NCBI RefSeq assembly: GCF_001552275.1
Contig: NZ_BCQW01000010.1
Coordinates: forward strand, 1 to 64,000
Direction of reading: 5' to 3'
Length of the DNA stretch: 64,000 bases
Origin: Amphibacillus sediminis NBRC 103570
GTDB lineage: Bacteria > Bacillota > Bacilli > Bacillales > Amphibacillaceae
Shown here in pieces: positions 27,615 to 36,775 of the stretch. Under the pieces are notes generated by a model. The model did no database searches and was not told the origin of the DNA. It saw nothing but the letters and a program-made list of their open reading frames with translations. Position numbers and translations under genes: made by a program. Each line of letters opens with the position of its first letter. Position 1 is the stretch's first letter.

Positions 27615-29894
27615 ATGATGTCAGTTGTTATTGATCAAATTGAACAAAAGCTAGATCAGCTTGCAGAAGTGCACAAAGTTGATTTAATAGGATTGAAAGA
27701 AAAGATAAGGCAGGTAGGAGAAAACCATGAAGATAAACAAGAAGCAGCTCTTTTCTATGCCTTAAATCAAATTGCAATGGATCAACCAAATTGGACATTT
27801 ATTGCTGCGAGCTTTTATCTCGACCAGCTTTATCAGGAAGCAGCATCTAATCGGGGGTATAGCCACACTAAAAAGTATGGCAATTTTTTTGCTTTAATTC
27901 AGACCTTGGTTGACGAAGGAATTTACAGTTCTGCACTCCTTGATGGATATAGCCAAGCAGAAATTGATCAGCTTGAAAAGGAAATTGTTGCTGACCGTGA
28001 CCAACTATTTAATTATATCGGTTTGTTTTTATTAGCAGATCGCTATTTAGCTCGTGACCACGAACGTCATTTGTACGAGTTACCACAAGAACGCTTTATG
28101 ATTATTGCCATGACACTGATGCAAAATGAAGCAAAGGAAAAACGACTTGGATTAGTAAAAGAGGCATACTGGGCGTTAAGTAATCTTTATATGACTGTTG
28201 CTACACCAACTCTATCGAATGCTGGTAAGAGCTATGGACAGCTTTCATCTTGTTTTATCGATACAGTTGATGACTCTCTCGATGGGATCTACTTAAACAA
28301 CTGGGATATCGCTCGTCTAAGTAAAGATGGCGGTGGAATCGGTGTCTATTATGGAAAAGTAAGAGCACTTGGCTCTGATATAAAGAAATTTAAGGGTAAT
28401 TCATCGGGTGTTGTACCTTGGATTCGCTTAATTAATGACACTGCTGTTAGCGTTGATCAGCTTGGCCAACGACAAGGTGCAGTTGCCGTTTATTTGGATA
28501 TATTCCATAAAGATATCATGAATGGTTTTCTCGATTTAAAAACAAATAATGGAGATGAGCGCCGAAAAGCACACGATATCTTTACCGGTGTCAGTATCCC
28601 GGACTTATTTATGGAACAGTTAAAGGTTACTGATGAAAATGGTAAGAGTATTGGGGAATGGCATACATTTTGTCCACATCAAGTTAAGCAAATAATGGGC
28701 TGGAAGGACGAGCAAGGGAATCCACTAGGTTTAGAAGATTTTTATGATGAAGAAGACCGAAAATATTTTACAGAGAAATATCAAGAGGCGGTTAATCATC
28801 CGTTACTGTCACGTAAAACTTATCGAGCTATGGATATTATGGCTCGCATTATGGTCGCACAGCTTGAAACAGGGACACCTTATATGTTCTACCGTGATGA
28901 AGTCAATCGACAGAACCCAAATAAACATGTTCGTGGTTTAGGACGTACATCGATCTATTCAAGTAATCTTTGTACAGAAATTGCCCAAAACATGTCCCCG
29001 ACTGCAATTGTCAAAGAATATCAAGATGAAGACGGGAATATTGTCATTGTTCGTAAGCCTGGTGACTTTGTTGTCTGTAATTTATCTTCTATTAATTTGG
29101 CAAAAGCCGTTCCAGCAAATGTGCTTGAACGCTTAATAAATGTACAAGTTAGAATGCTAGATAATGTGATCGATCTGAACACAATCAGTGTCGGACAAGC
29201 ACAGGCTACCAATCAAAAATATCGCGCCGTTGGTTTAGGTACATTTGGCTGGCATCACTTACTCGCACTCGAGCATTTATATTGGGAATCTGATGAAGCC
29301 GTTGATTATGCTGATCGTATCTACGAGGATATCGCCTATTATACGATCAAAGCATCGATGGATTTAGCAGAAGAAAAAGGAGCCTATCAGGCCTTTGCTG
29401 GTTCAGAATGGCAAACCGGTCGTTATTTTGAACGTCGCCAATACAGTGGAAAACGCTGGGACGAGTTACGCCAAGCTGTTGCTGAAAAAGGACTACGAAA
29501 TGGTTGGCTGATGGCTGTTGCACCGAACTCATCAACAGCTAAGATTGGTGGCTCAACAGATGGGATTGATCCAATCTATGCAGTTGAATACGCTGAAGAA
29601 AAGAAAAACTTTAAATTTAAAGTAACAGCACCCGACCTTAACCATCGTACCTATGCTTACTACCGTCGCGCTCGACATGAGCTTGATCAGGTCTGGAGTA
29701 TTAAGCAAAATGCTAAACGCCAACGCCATATCGATCAGGGCATTAGCTTTAATTTATATGTACGCCATGACATTAAGGCTCGCGATCTATTAAATCTGCA
29801 CATGTCCGCTTGGGAACATGGTTTAAAAACAACCTATTACGTTAGAAGTACATCCCAGACGGAAATAGAAGAATGTGAAGCATGCCATAGTTAA
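27615..29894 (+). CDS. nrdE: Class I ribonucleotide reductase, alpha subunit NrdE
   Basis: A 759-residue catalytic subunit making deoxyribonucleoside diphosphates. Seen: first redox cysteine in QLSSCFIDTVDDSL, thiyl-radical cysteine and glutamate in SSNLCTEI, second redox cysteine in VVCNLSSINLA, radical-transfer tyrosines in TTYYVRS, and the C-terminal dithiol CEACHS. A short N-terminal region (about 100 residues) is unlike a full ATP-cone. ATG 27615 is chosen (AAGGAGG 5 bases upstream); the adjacent ATG at 27618 fits equally. It heads the nrdE-nrdF-flavodoxin operon under NrdR boxes. Confidence 0.94.
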   Translation: MMSVVIDQIEQKLDQLAEVHKVDLIGLKEKIRQVGENHEDKQEAALFYALNQIAMDQPNWTFIAASFYLDQLYQEAASNRGYSHTKKYGNFFALIQTLVDEGIYSSALLDGYSQAEIDQLEKEIVADRDQLFNYIGLFLLADRYLARDHERHLYELPQERFMIIAMTLMQNEAKEKRLGLVKEAYWALSNLYMTVATPTLSNAGKSYGQLSSCFIDTVDDSLDGIYLNNWDIARLSKDGGGIGVYYGKVRALGSDIKKFKGNSSGVVPWIRLINDTAVSVDQLGQRQGAVAVYLDIFHKDIMNGFLDLKTNNGDERRKAHDIFTGVSIPDLFMEQLKVTDENGKSIGEWHTFCPHQVKQIMGWKDEQGNPLGLEDFYDEEDRKYFTEKYQEAVNHPLLSRKTYRAMDIMARIMVAQLETGTPYMFYRDEVNRQNPNKHVRGLGRTSIYSSNLCTEIAQNMSPTAIVKEYQDEDGNIVIVRKPGDFVVCNLSSINLAKAVPANVLERLINVQVRMLDNVIDLNTISVGQAQATNQKYRAVGLGTFGWHHLLALEHLYWESDEAVDYADRIYEDIAYYTIKASMDLAEEKGAYQAFAGSEWQTGRYFERRQYSGKRWDELRQAVAEKGLRNGWLMAVAPNSSTAKIGGSTDGIDPIYAVEYAEEKKNFKFKVTAPDLNHRTYAYYRRARHELDQVWSIKQNAKRQRHIDQGISFNLYVRHDIKARDLLNLHMSAWEHGLKTTYYVRSTSQTEIEECEACHS

Positions 29895-29910
29895 TAAAGG
29901 AGAATGTTTT

Positions 29911-30960
29911 ATGTCAGATACAAATACACCTTTAACAAAAATAAAACTATTAAATCCAACCTACCCTAATAAGTCGACAGGATTGATCAATGGTCAATCC
30001 TCCGGCTTATTAAACTGGAATGATATTGCCTACCCGCAAATGTATGATTTATATCAAACCTTACTTGCGAACTTTTGGAAGGCACAAGAAATTAATATGC
30101 AGGATGACATTAAGCAGTGGGATCAGCTATCTGATATCGAAAAAGATGTATTTCTGCGGGTTAATACGCAGCTGGCATCCCTCGATAGCCTGCAAACCCC
30201 AACCATGACTCAAGTCATGGATTATGTGAGTGATTCTAGCTTTAAAGCTATCTTTGCCGTCATTGCTCAGCAAGAAGCTGTTCACAATGAGTCTTACTCT
30301 TATATATTAAGTTCACTCGTTCCTCTAAGTGAGCAGAATGAGCGCTTTAATCAAGCGAAAGCTGATCCAATTGTGCAAAAAAGAAATCAACTTATTTTAG
30401 ATAGTTATGATGCCTTTCATCAGGAACCAACACCACAGCGTTTGTTTGAGCTAGCGATTAATTCGATTAATTTAGAAGGGATTTACTTTTATGCTGGATT
30501 TGCCTTCTTTTATCATTTAGCTCGTCAACAAAAGATGTTGAAGACAAGCTCAATGATCAGTTACATTCAACGTGACGAAATGCAGCATGCCTATTTCATC
30601 TCACAATTTATTCGGATTCTTCTTACTGAAAATCCAGAATTAAATACTGAGGCTAATATTAACTTTGCCTATCAAACGATTGATCAAGCTGTCCAACTTG
30701 AGAAGGAGTGGGCCGATTATATCCTTCAGAATATTACAGGCATTGATCTAACAGAGTTTCATCAATATGTCGAATACTTAGCTAATAAGCGCTTGCGTCA
30801 AATCGGTTTAGACAATTATTATCCTGAGCGTGACAATCCAATGGCTTGGATTCATGTTTTTAGTGATGAAATGATGAACGAAACCAAATCAGATTTCTTT
30901 GAGCAAAAATCACGAACCTATACGAAGGTCTCTTCTTCTAATGGTTTTGACGAGCTTTAG
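29911..30960 (+). CDS. nrdF: Class I ribonucleotide reductase, beta subunit NrdF
   Basis: A 349-residue metallocofactor subunit. All metal ligands of a normal class I R2 are present: Asp92, Glu122, His125, Glu189, Glu223, His226, with the radical tyrosine at 129 (QQEAVHNESY). It is therefore not the metal-free class Ie type. The ATG at 29911 follows AAAGGAG by 8 bases and nrdE ends 16 bases earlier. The flavodoxin gene directly downstream suggests manganese-cofactor assembly by a reduced-flavin partner, as with NrdI. Confidence 0.93.
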   Translation: MSDTNTPLTKIKLLNPTYPNKSTGLINGQSSGLLNWNDIAYPQMYDLYQTLLANFWKAQEINMQDDIKQWDQLSDIEKDVFLRVNTQLASLDSLQTPTMTQVMDYVSDSSFKAIFAVIAQQEAVHNESYSYILSSLVPLSEQNERFNQAKADPIVQKRNQLILDSYDAFHQEPTPQRLFELAINSINLEGIYFYAGFAFFYHLARQQKMLKTSSMISYIQRDEMQHAYFISQFIRILLTENPELNTEANINFAYQTIDQAVQLEKEWADYILQNITGIDLTEFHQYVEYLANKRLRQIGLDNYYPERDNPMAWIHVFSDEMMNETKSDFFEQKSRTYTKVSSSNGFDEL

Positions 30961-30975
30961 AAAGGAACGGTCGTT

Positions 30976-31416
30976 ATGAAAGCAGCGATTATATACAGTT
31001 CGATTACAGGAAATACGCTTGCTTTAGCAGAAGCTATTTATGCTGAAATGAAGCAACGCGTGAATCATGTTCAGTTAATTCCCATTGATGAACTAGACTA
31101 TCAATGCTTGGCTGACTACGATCTGATCGCAATAGGCAGCTATACATGGGACAATGGAGACATTCCTCCTGAGATGGACCCATTATTCTGTGAAATGGAA
31201 GAACAAGATTTAAAACATGTCAAAACGGGAGTCTTTGGTACGGGTGACAGCTTCTATCCATACTTTTGCGGTGCCGTTGATCTGTTCCGAGATATGCTCT
31301 ATGTCCATACTGACCTTGCTGTTACATTAAAAGTTGAGCTGATGCCACAGCAAGAAGACTATCGTAAAGTTAGTGCATTTTGTGATCGATTAACCCGTGA
31401 GCATGTCCTTGTCTAA
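30976..31416 (+). CDS. Flavodoxin in the NrdI position
   Basis: A 146-residue flavodoxin. The FMN phosphate loop is SSITGNT (residues 8-14), the first isoalloxazine loop GSYTWDNGDIPPE, the second GTGDSFYPYFCGAVD. It is a long-loop flavodoxin and not the short NrdI of B. subtilis. Its place as third gene of nrdEF (15 bases after nrdF, AAAGGA ribosome site) suggests that it serves NrdF activation or supplies electrons to the reductase; this is inference from position. Confidence 0.88.
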   Translation: MKAAIIYSSITGNTLALAEAIYAEMKQRVNHVQLIPIDELDYQCLADYDLIAIGSYTWDNGDIPPEMDPLFCEMEEQDLKHVKTGVFGTGDSFYPYFCGAVDLFRDMLYVHTDLAVTLKVELMPQQEDYRKVSAFCDRLTREHVLV

Positions 31417-31662
31417 CAGAGGTTAGGACATCGCAAAATCCTTAAATATGAATGCCACTTATTGAGTGTAACACTTTTGTTGACAGATACTCCTTTCTAT
31501 CGACATAGCATCGTGCTTACAAGATATAAGTCAGTTAAGCATTGACACTAGGACGTGGCGATTTTAGCCCAACACTCCTCTTACTCTTAGTGGGATCTTC
31601 TGCTTGAGCTTTTCCCGCTAGAGTATCGCCAATTGCATCGACTAGTTATTGAATATCATTAG
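31417..31662. other. Structured intergenic region of unknown type
   Basis: No gene. It holds several hairpins, e.g. AGTGGGA...TCCCGCT (about 31588-31621) enclosed by GGCGAT/ATCGCC. In reverse complement the GTCAATGCTTAACTGACTTA block looks like the untranslated part of another IS200/IS605-like element, but there is only one copy here, so I cannot type it. Confidence 0.4.
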
Positions 31663-31709
31663 AAAACTCGGCTTATCACCAAGTCCTATGGTGAAAACCG
31701 AGTTTTTTT
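31663..31709 (+). terminator. Terminator downstream of the nrd operon
   Basis: AAAACTCGG pairs with CCGAGTTTT, with an inner TCACC/GGTGA hairpin, followed by a run of seven Ts. Confidence 0.8.
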
Positions 31710-31876
31710 CTTATCCTTTATTCAAATTGAAAAGTTATCCTTTCATTAAATACAAAAAAGAAAGCATTAGAATGAATATTACGTTGATCAAACTTTATTC
31801 TAAAGCTGCATTTGTTTTTAAAAATAGCCTAAGGTACCCTATTCTATAGCTTTTTTCGTAAATTACGATTTTTCCC

Positions 31877-31916
31877 TTGACAATGTATTAAAAGATTTAT
31901 ATGTATGTACAAACAA
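31877..31916 (+). promoter_or_regulatory. marR-type gene promoter and operator
   Basis: -35 TTGACA (31877-31882), 17-bp spacer, -10 TATGTA (31900-31905). The motif TGTACAAACAA (31906-31916) lies at the transcription start and recurs at 32411-32421 before the next gene. Confidence 0.7.
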
Positions 31917-31953
31917 TATTAAATATAAGCTAGTTAGAATTGAGGTATTAGTT

Positions 31954-32382
31954 ATGCTTGATAATTATTTGAAGGAATGCCTATACTTTACGTCAAGTCG
32001 TTTAAGTAGGATTGTTACTAAAATGGCGGAGGATGAATTTGCAATGAGTGGCTTATCACCAACCTATGCTTATTTACTAATGGCTGTTTATGATAAGGAA
32101 GGAATTTCTCAAAAGGAGTTAAGTGGAATTCTCCATCTCAAGCCTTCTACCGTAACGCGTCTGATTGAAAAGCTTAATTCCAAAGGTTTGGTCTATAGTA
32201 TTGTAGAAGGTCGGATGTCACTCATTTATACAACGGAAAAAGGAAAAAATCTTGAGAAAACCATTCATGAATGTTGGATGAATCTTCGTCGTCGATATAG
32301 AGACATATTGGGTGAAAAAGAAGGGGACGAATTAACCCTTCGTCTAGATAAGATAAGTGATCAATTGGAAAATAAAGATTAA
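31954..32382 (+). CDS. MarR family transcriptional regulator
   Basis: A 142-residue MarR-type winged-helix dimer. Seen: an N-terminal dimerisation helix, the DNA-binding domain with ISQKELSGILHLKPSTVTRL and the wing KGLVYSIVEGRMSLIYTT, then C-terminal dimerisation helices. One cysteine at residue 9 might be redox-active. It probably represses itself and the adjacent (now broken) oxidoreductase gene through the shared TGTACAAACAA sites. The ribosome site is GAGG about 8 bases upstream of the ATG. Confidence 0.9.
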   Translation: MLDNYLKECLYFTSSRLSRIVTKMAEDEFAMSGLSPTYAYLLMAVYDKEGISQKELSGILHLKPSTVTRLIEKLNSKGLVYSIVEGRMSLIYTTEKGKNLEKTIHECWMNLRRRYRDILGEKEGDELTLRLDKISDQLENKD

Positions 32383-32405
32383 GGTCTTTATTTTCACCCA
32401 AATAG

Positions 32406-32421
32406 TTGCTTGTACAAACAA
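32406..32421 (+). promoter_or_regulatory. Putative MarR operator before the NmrA-type gene
   Basis: TTGCT-TGTACA-AACAA, a 16-bp palindrome with one mismatched pair, sharing TGTACAAACAA with the site over the marR promoter. Confidence 0.6.
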
Positions 32422-32498
32422 ATTAAAGTCTGGATGGAAGGAGGAGAAAGTCGTGACACCAGGCTTTAAAAATAAACACATATACAAGGAGGATTTTT

Positions 32499-32768
32499 AT
32501 GAATCAAAGTGTGGGAAAGCCTCAGGGTCCCATTTTAGTTCTAGGAGGTACTGGGAAAACCGGAAGAAGAGTGGCAGAACGACTTACTAAGCAAGTGATG
32601 CCAATAAGGATTGGCTCACGATCCAGCAAACTACCTTTTAATTGGAATGATCAAGCCACCTGGAGACCACTGTTGGAGGGGATAAGTGCTGTCTATATAT
32701 CTTATTACCCTGATTTGGCCTCACCGGGCAGTTCTCGTTTTTATAAGATGACACTACTTCATACTTAA
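32499..32768 (+). pseudogene. Truncated NmrA-type NAD(P)-binding oxidoreductase
   Basis: Eighty-nine residues covering only the first part of an NmrA-like Rossmann protein: GPILVLGGTGKTGRRVAERL (nucleotide-binding GxxGxxG), PIRIGSRSS, then AVYISYYPDLASPGSS, after which the family homology stops and an unrelated tail meets a stop codon. Relatives are about 280 residues. AAGGAGG sits 7 bases before the ATG, so it may still be translated. The likely cause is a deletion between this point and the ABC gene downstream. Confidence 0.75.
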
Positions 32769-32796
32769 ACTTACTTGAATAAAACTTATTGGACAT

Positions 32797-32858
32797 AAAA
32801 AGCTCCCCCTAAGGCAAAACAGATTTTTATTTTTTAATCTGTCTACCTTAGGGGGAGC
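32797..32858 (-). terminator. Terminator of the ABC exporter gene
   Basis: AGCTCCCCCTAAGG pairs with CCTTAGGGGGAGC, with inner ACAGATT/AATCTGT pairing, followed on the minus strand by TTTTTA. It lies 39 bases past the ABC gene stop. Confidence 0.85.
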
Positions 32859-32897
32859 ATATCACTATTCTAAATGTTTTGAGTCAGCCTCTTATTT

Positions 32898-34607
32898 TTA
32901 GCCAAATTGCGCTTGATGTAAGCGACTATATGGACCTTGTTTAGTGATTAATTCCTCATGGGAGCCTTCTTCCTCAATACCATTCTTCGTCACAACGACG
33001 ATACGATCAGCGTGCTTGATAGTGGCTAAACGGTGTGCAATCACTAGCGTTGTCCGGCCTTTAGCCAATTCATTCAGTGATTTTTGAATCGCTATCTCTG
33101 TTTCGGTATCTAAGGCAGAGGTTGCCTCATCTAAAATAAGAATTGGCGGATTCTTTAAAAACATTCTGGCAATAGACAAACGTTGCTTTTGACCACCAGA
33201 TAGTTTAACCCCTCGTTCACCGATAACGGTCTCTAAACCGTCTGGTTGTTCTTTAATAAAATCATCTAATCGTGCCTTATGTGCAGCAGCTAGAATCTCC
33301 TCATCAGTAGCATCAAGCTTGCCATAGGCAATATTTTCTTTTATTGTACCCGAAAAGAGGAATACATCCTGCTGTACGATACCGATTTGACTTCTTAATG
33401 ATGATTGTTTAACTTTGCGTATGTCTATGTCATCAATGGTGATCGCACCTGCTGTCACATCATAAAAACGTGGTAAAAGACTACATAGTGTTGTTTTACC
33501 AGCACCTGACGGCCCAACAAAGGCCACTGTTTCACCAGGGGCAATCGTCAAATTAATATCATTTAGGACATTTTCTAACCCTTCATAGCCGAAGCTAACA
33601 TTCTGATACTTAATGTTTCCTACGACATTAATGTCTACTGCATCTGGTGCATCTTGAATCTCTGGCTCTGTATCAAGAATTTCAGTGTAACGTTTGAAGC
33701 CAGCAAAGCCCTTCGGATAACTTTCAATAACTGCATTAATTTTTTGGATGGGTCCAATTAAAATATTGGTTAGCAAAATAAAGGCAACAAACTGACCATG
33801 TGATAGAGATGAACCAATAACAAAATAAGAACCAAACATAAGAGCAGATAGCGTAATAAGACGCATCAGCATGTAATTTGCTGTGACGTTTTGGGCCATA
33901 ATTTTATAGGAAGCTAGTTTGGTACTTCGATATTGGGTATTGTTTTTAGCAAATTGCTCCTGCTCATATTGCTCATTAGCAAATGCTTTAACCACACGAA
34001 TACCACCTAAACTATCCTCCACTCTTGCATTAATATCTGCAACATCACGAAACATTCGTCTAAAGGTTGTCGTCATTTTTTTGTTGAAATGGATAGCAAA
34101 GACAACAATTAATGGCACCACAGTAAAGATAATAAGAGCAAGCTGCCAATCAATTGATAACATGATAAGTAATGAGCCTATTAATGTCATCAGAGCTACA
34201 AAAACATCCTCAGGTCCATGGTGAGCAACCTCTCCTATTTCCTCTAAATCCTTAGTTAACCGGGAAATAGAATGTCCAGTCTTACTGTTGTCATAATAAC
34301 TGAAGGAAAGCTTCTGCATATGCTTAAATAACTTACGGCGCATGTCCGTTTCAATATTAATCCCAAGCATATGCCCCCAATAGGTGACAACAAAATGAAG
34401 CCCGGTATTTAGAGCATAAATCAACAATAAGCCTAGTGAGGACCATAAAATAACTGACCAATTCCCTTCCGGCAGCAACCGATCAATCACAAAGTTAACG
34501 GCAAGCGGAAAAGCCAGCTCCAACAAACCTACTAAAACTGCTGAGCAAAAATCTAGCAAAAATAAGCCCTTATATGGCTTATAGTATGCGAAAAAACGTG
34601 ATAGCAA
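32898..34607 (-). CDS. ABC transporter, fused permease and ATPase
   Basis: A 569-residue exporter half-transporter: six TM helices (about 15-305), then an ATPase with Walker A GPSGAGKTT, signature [14 protein letters not shown], Walker [13 protein letters not shown] and H-loop AHRLAT. Similar in layout to the YgaD-like protein at 12967 (for example FSYYDNSKTGHSISR versus [15 protein letters not shown]). It forms homodimers in most relatives; the substrate is unknown. Start ATG at the window's 34607; the ribosome site GAGGGGGG lies close upstream. Single gene with its own terminator. Confidence 0.9.
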   Translation of the reverse strand: MLSRFFAYYKPYKGLFLLDFCSAVLVGLLELAFPLAVNFVIDRLLPEGNWSVILWSSLGLLLIYALNTGLHFVVTYWGHMLGINIETDMRRKLFKHMQKLSFSYYDNSKTGHSISRLTKDLEEIGEVAHHGPEDVFVALMTLIGSLLIMLSIDWQLALIIFTVVPLIVVFAIHFNKKMTTTFRRMFRDVADINARVEDSLGGIRVVKAFANEQYEQEQFAKNNTQYRSTKLASYKIMAQNVTANYMLMRLITLSALMFGSYFVIGSSLSHGQFVAFILLTNILIGPIQKINAVIESYPKGFAGFKRYTEILDTEPEIQDAPDAVDINVVGNIKYQNVSFGYEGLENVLNDINLTIAPGETVAFVGPSGAGKTTLCSLLPRFYDVTAGAITIDDIDIRKVKQSSLRSQIGIVQQDVFLFSGTIKENIAYGKLDATDEEILAAAHKARLDDFIKEQPDGLETVIGERGVKLSGGQKQRLSIARMFLKNPPILILDEATSALDTETEIAIQKSLNELAKGRTTLVIAHRLATIKHADRIVVVTKNGIEEEGSHEELITKQGPYSRLHQAQFG

Positions 34608-34687
34608 CGATATCCCCCCCTCTTAACATGCTGCTTCTTTTTCTATTGCAACTCAAAAAAAAGTAAATTATATTATATCGCTAAATA

Positions 34688-34718
34688 AATCCCAAGACAA
34701 GTAACTTGTCTTGGGATT
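34688..34718 (-). terminator. Terminator of the PadR-ABC operon
   Basis: AATCCCAAGACAAGT pairs perfectly with ACTTGTCTTGGGATT, followed on the minus strand by TATTTAG. It lies 15 bases past the permease stop. Confidence 0.75.
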
Positions 34719-34732
34719 TGTAATTTTACGAT

Positions 34733-35446
34733 CTAGTCAATTCGATAATTAAATGTCCGAGCAGCAATTAAACTACTTACAACGATAAAGCCTATTAAAA
34801 AAAGTACAATTAATAAATATTGATGATAGTTGTGTTCGACAGCTGCCCTCAAACCATTTAATAGCCATTGAAAAGGGTTATATCTAGCCAATTGCTGAAC
34901 CCACCTAGGTGCTAAGTCTAAGTTATAAAAGCCATCACTAACAAGAATAAGTGGCATGGTTATCACATTTGCCATAATACTCATCTGCCCCTCATTCTTT
35001 GCCTTACTCGAAATGAGAAAACCAAGATTGACATACCCGACTGCTGCTAAAAACAGCAATCCTATTATAAGTGGTAAAGCAATCAATGAAATCGATATTT
35101 GAAAGAAAAGCATACCTAATAGGAAGATAATCGTTCCTGCTAAACTAGCAATAAAGGCCCAAGAGCAGGCGGTACTGATGATATAATGTACGAATGGCAT
35201 TGGCGTAAGGCGTAATACATGATAGACACCACGTCTTCGTTGGGATAAAATTTGAAAAGCTGTCGTCATAAAACCATACATTAAAATACTAATAGCAGTA
35301 ATTGCTAATAACATGGTTATAGTCGGTGTAAAATCGAAGAAATATGTTAAGGAAATAATCGCGACCAATGGAATAAAAATCGACCACGTTAATAAATAAT
35401 GATCACGAGAGGCATGTTTGATCGTGATCCAAAAAATTGTACGCAT
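34733..35446 (-). CDS. ABC-2 type transporter permease
   Basis: A 237-residue permease with six predicted TM helices (about 20-40, 48-68, 90-120, 125-150, 160-180, 213-233), the ABC-2 layout. The partner ATPase gene is directly upstream (stop and start 11 bases apart). With the PadR gene it forms a three-gene operon resembling lantibiotic/drug efflux systems. Substrate unknown. No accessory permease subunit is present. Confidence 0.85.
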   Translation of the reverse strand: MRTIFWITIKHASRDHYLLTWSIFIPLVAIISLTYFFDFTPTITMLLAITAISILMYGFMTTAFQILSQRRRGVYHVLRLTPMPFVHYIISTACSWAFIASLAGTIIFLLGMLFFQISISLIALPLIIGLLFLAAVGYVNLGFLISSKAKNEGQMSIMANVITMPLILVSDGFYNLDLAPRWVQQLARYNPFQWLLNGLRAAVEHNYHQYLLIVLFLIGFIVVSSLIAARTFNYRID

Positions 35447-35457
35447 GACAACCCCTC

Positions 35458-36147
35458 CTATACGAATTGAAAAAATAGTTCTTCGAGATTTTTGGCTTGA
35501 TGTCTTTCGACAAGCTCTGTTGGAATACCTTGAGCGACAATCTCACCGTGATTGAGCATTATAATATAGTCAGCAATTTGTGTTACTTCCTCCATATCAT
35601 GTGAAGAGAATAAAACGGTCACCCCTTCATCCTTCATACTTATTAACATATTTCGTATCTGCTTTTGTGCCTTCGGATCTAATCCCGCAGTTGGCTCATC
35701 TAAAATAACCAATTCTGGTTGATGAATCGTAGTTAAGGCAATCGCTAATCGCTTTTGTTGACCAATCGAGAGCTTAGCAGCTTGCGTTTTTCGGCTTTTG
35801 ACTAGGTCAAAGCTGGCCAGCTTTTCTGTTAGGAGCTCTTCAGTCAGGTCAATACGATAAAAGCTTGCAAAAAGTTTAATATTTTCTTCAACCGTATAGT
35901 CTGAGAATAAAGGCGTACTCTGTAATTGCACTCCCGTTAAGGCATGAAACGCTTCTTCCCAATAAGTAATTGTGCCAGCTGTAGGTTTAATTAGGCCCAA
36001 CAGCAAAGCAATCGTTGTTGACTTACCAGCCCCATTTGGACCAATCAAAGCGATAAGCTTATGCTTAGGTATGGATAGATTTAGATCATGTATGACCTGA
36101 TGGTTACCGTAAAACTGATTAACCTGATTTGTTTCAATTAAATTCAT
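35458..36147 (-). CDS. ABC transporter ATP-binding protein
   Basis: A 229-residue ATPase with Walker A GPNGAGKST, signature LSIGQQKRLAIAL (LSIGQ instead of LSGGQ), Walker B LVILDEPTAGLD and H-loop SSHDMEEV. The start at ATG 36147 follows AAAGGGGTGA; an ATG 21 bases earlier lacks spacing. It pairs with the ABC-2 permease downstream. A PadR-type operator sits just upstream of it. Confidence 0.9.
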   Translation of the reverse strand: MNLIETNQVNQFYGNHQVIHDLNLSIPKHKLIALIGPNGAGKSTTIALLLGLIKPTAGTITYWEEAFHALTGVQLQSTPLFSDYTVEENIKLFASFYRIDLTEELLTEKLASFDLVKSRKTQAAKLSIGQQKRLAIALTTIHQPELVILDEPTAGLDPKAQKQIRNMLISMKDEGVTVLFSSHDMEEVTQIADYIIMLNHGEIVAQGIPTELVERHQAKNLEELFFQFV

Positions 36148-36174
36148 ATAATTCACCCCTTTAAACAAGAATGT

Positions 36175-36193
36175 ATATTCAACTTTGACTATA
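36175..36193. promoter_or_regulatory. PadR-type operator before the ABC ATPase gene
   Basis: ATATTCAA-CTT-TGACTATA. The reverse complement matches the site before padR (36776-36794) except for the three central bases, giving the shared form TATAGTCAA-NNN-TTGAATAT. Confidence 0.65.
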
Positions 36194-36233
36194 TGGTTAT
36201 TTTTTAATCGCCTTAAAAAAGGCGACTAAGGAA

Positions 36234-36764
36234 TTATTTAATAATGGCCAATGCTTGGTCAACAAATTTTTGTTGCAGGGCAATGACATCAAACATATGA
36301 TTAAAAACTAGCTCGGTCATAGGTGGCAGCACATTGCCTGTAGCAGATTTTTTAAGAGCTAGGCCTTCCTCTAATGCGGTAAATTCAGTTTCTAGCCTGT
36401 CTTTTTGTTCTAAGAGTGCTGTTCTAGCTTGTTCTACACTGAGTCGATCCGCAAAGGATAAGCCGGCATATAGAGTTGTTGGATAACTCACTGTCGCGTT
36501 CTGTAGCGACTCAACAATCAGGTCCCGACAGTATCGTTGCCCTTCAGCTGTAATATGATAAATCGCTTTCTGGCGATGACCTGTTTGGGCAATTTCTTTT
36601 ACTTTGATATAACCATCCTGCTCCAGCTTCTTCAAGGCATTGTAGATCGAGCCAATTAAAACTCCAGCCCAACGCTCTGCATCTGACAGTTGTAACATTT
36701 GCTTAATATCATAGCCTGACATTGGCTTAATTTCTAGTAAAGCCAATACTAATAATTTTGTCAT
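36234..36764 (-). CDS. PadR family transcriptional regulator
   Basis: A 176-residue PadR protein: N-terminal winged helix (LLVLALLEIKPMSGYDIKQM, GVLIGSIYNALKKLEQDGYI, wing GHRQKAIYHITAEG) and a C-terminal helical Vir_act_alpha_C-type dimerisation domain. Start at ATG 36764 with GGAGGT 5 bases upstream. It is the first gene of the operon with the ABC ATPase and permease and most likely represses them in the absence of an exported drug. Confidence 0.9.
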   Translation of the reverse strand: MTKLLVLALLEIKPMSGYDIKQMLQLSDAERWAGVLIGSIYNALKKLEQDGYIKVKEIAQTGHRQKAIYHITAEGQRYCRDLIVESLQNATVSYPTTLYAGLSFADRLSVEQARTALLEQKDRLETEFTALEEGLALKKSATGNVLPPMTELVFNHMFDVIALQQKFVDQALAIIK

Positions 36765-36775
36765 CTCAACCTCCA

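Noticed and set aside
29911-30960. NrdF as a metal-free class Ie subunit, suggested by the flavodoxin partner
   Set aside because: All six carboxylate/histidine ligands and the radical tyrosine are in place.
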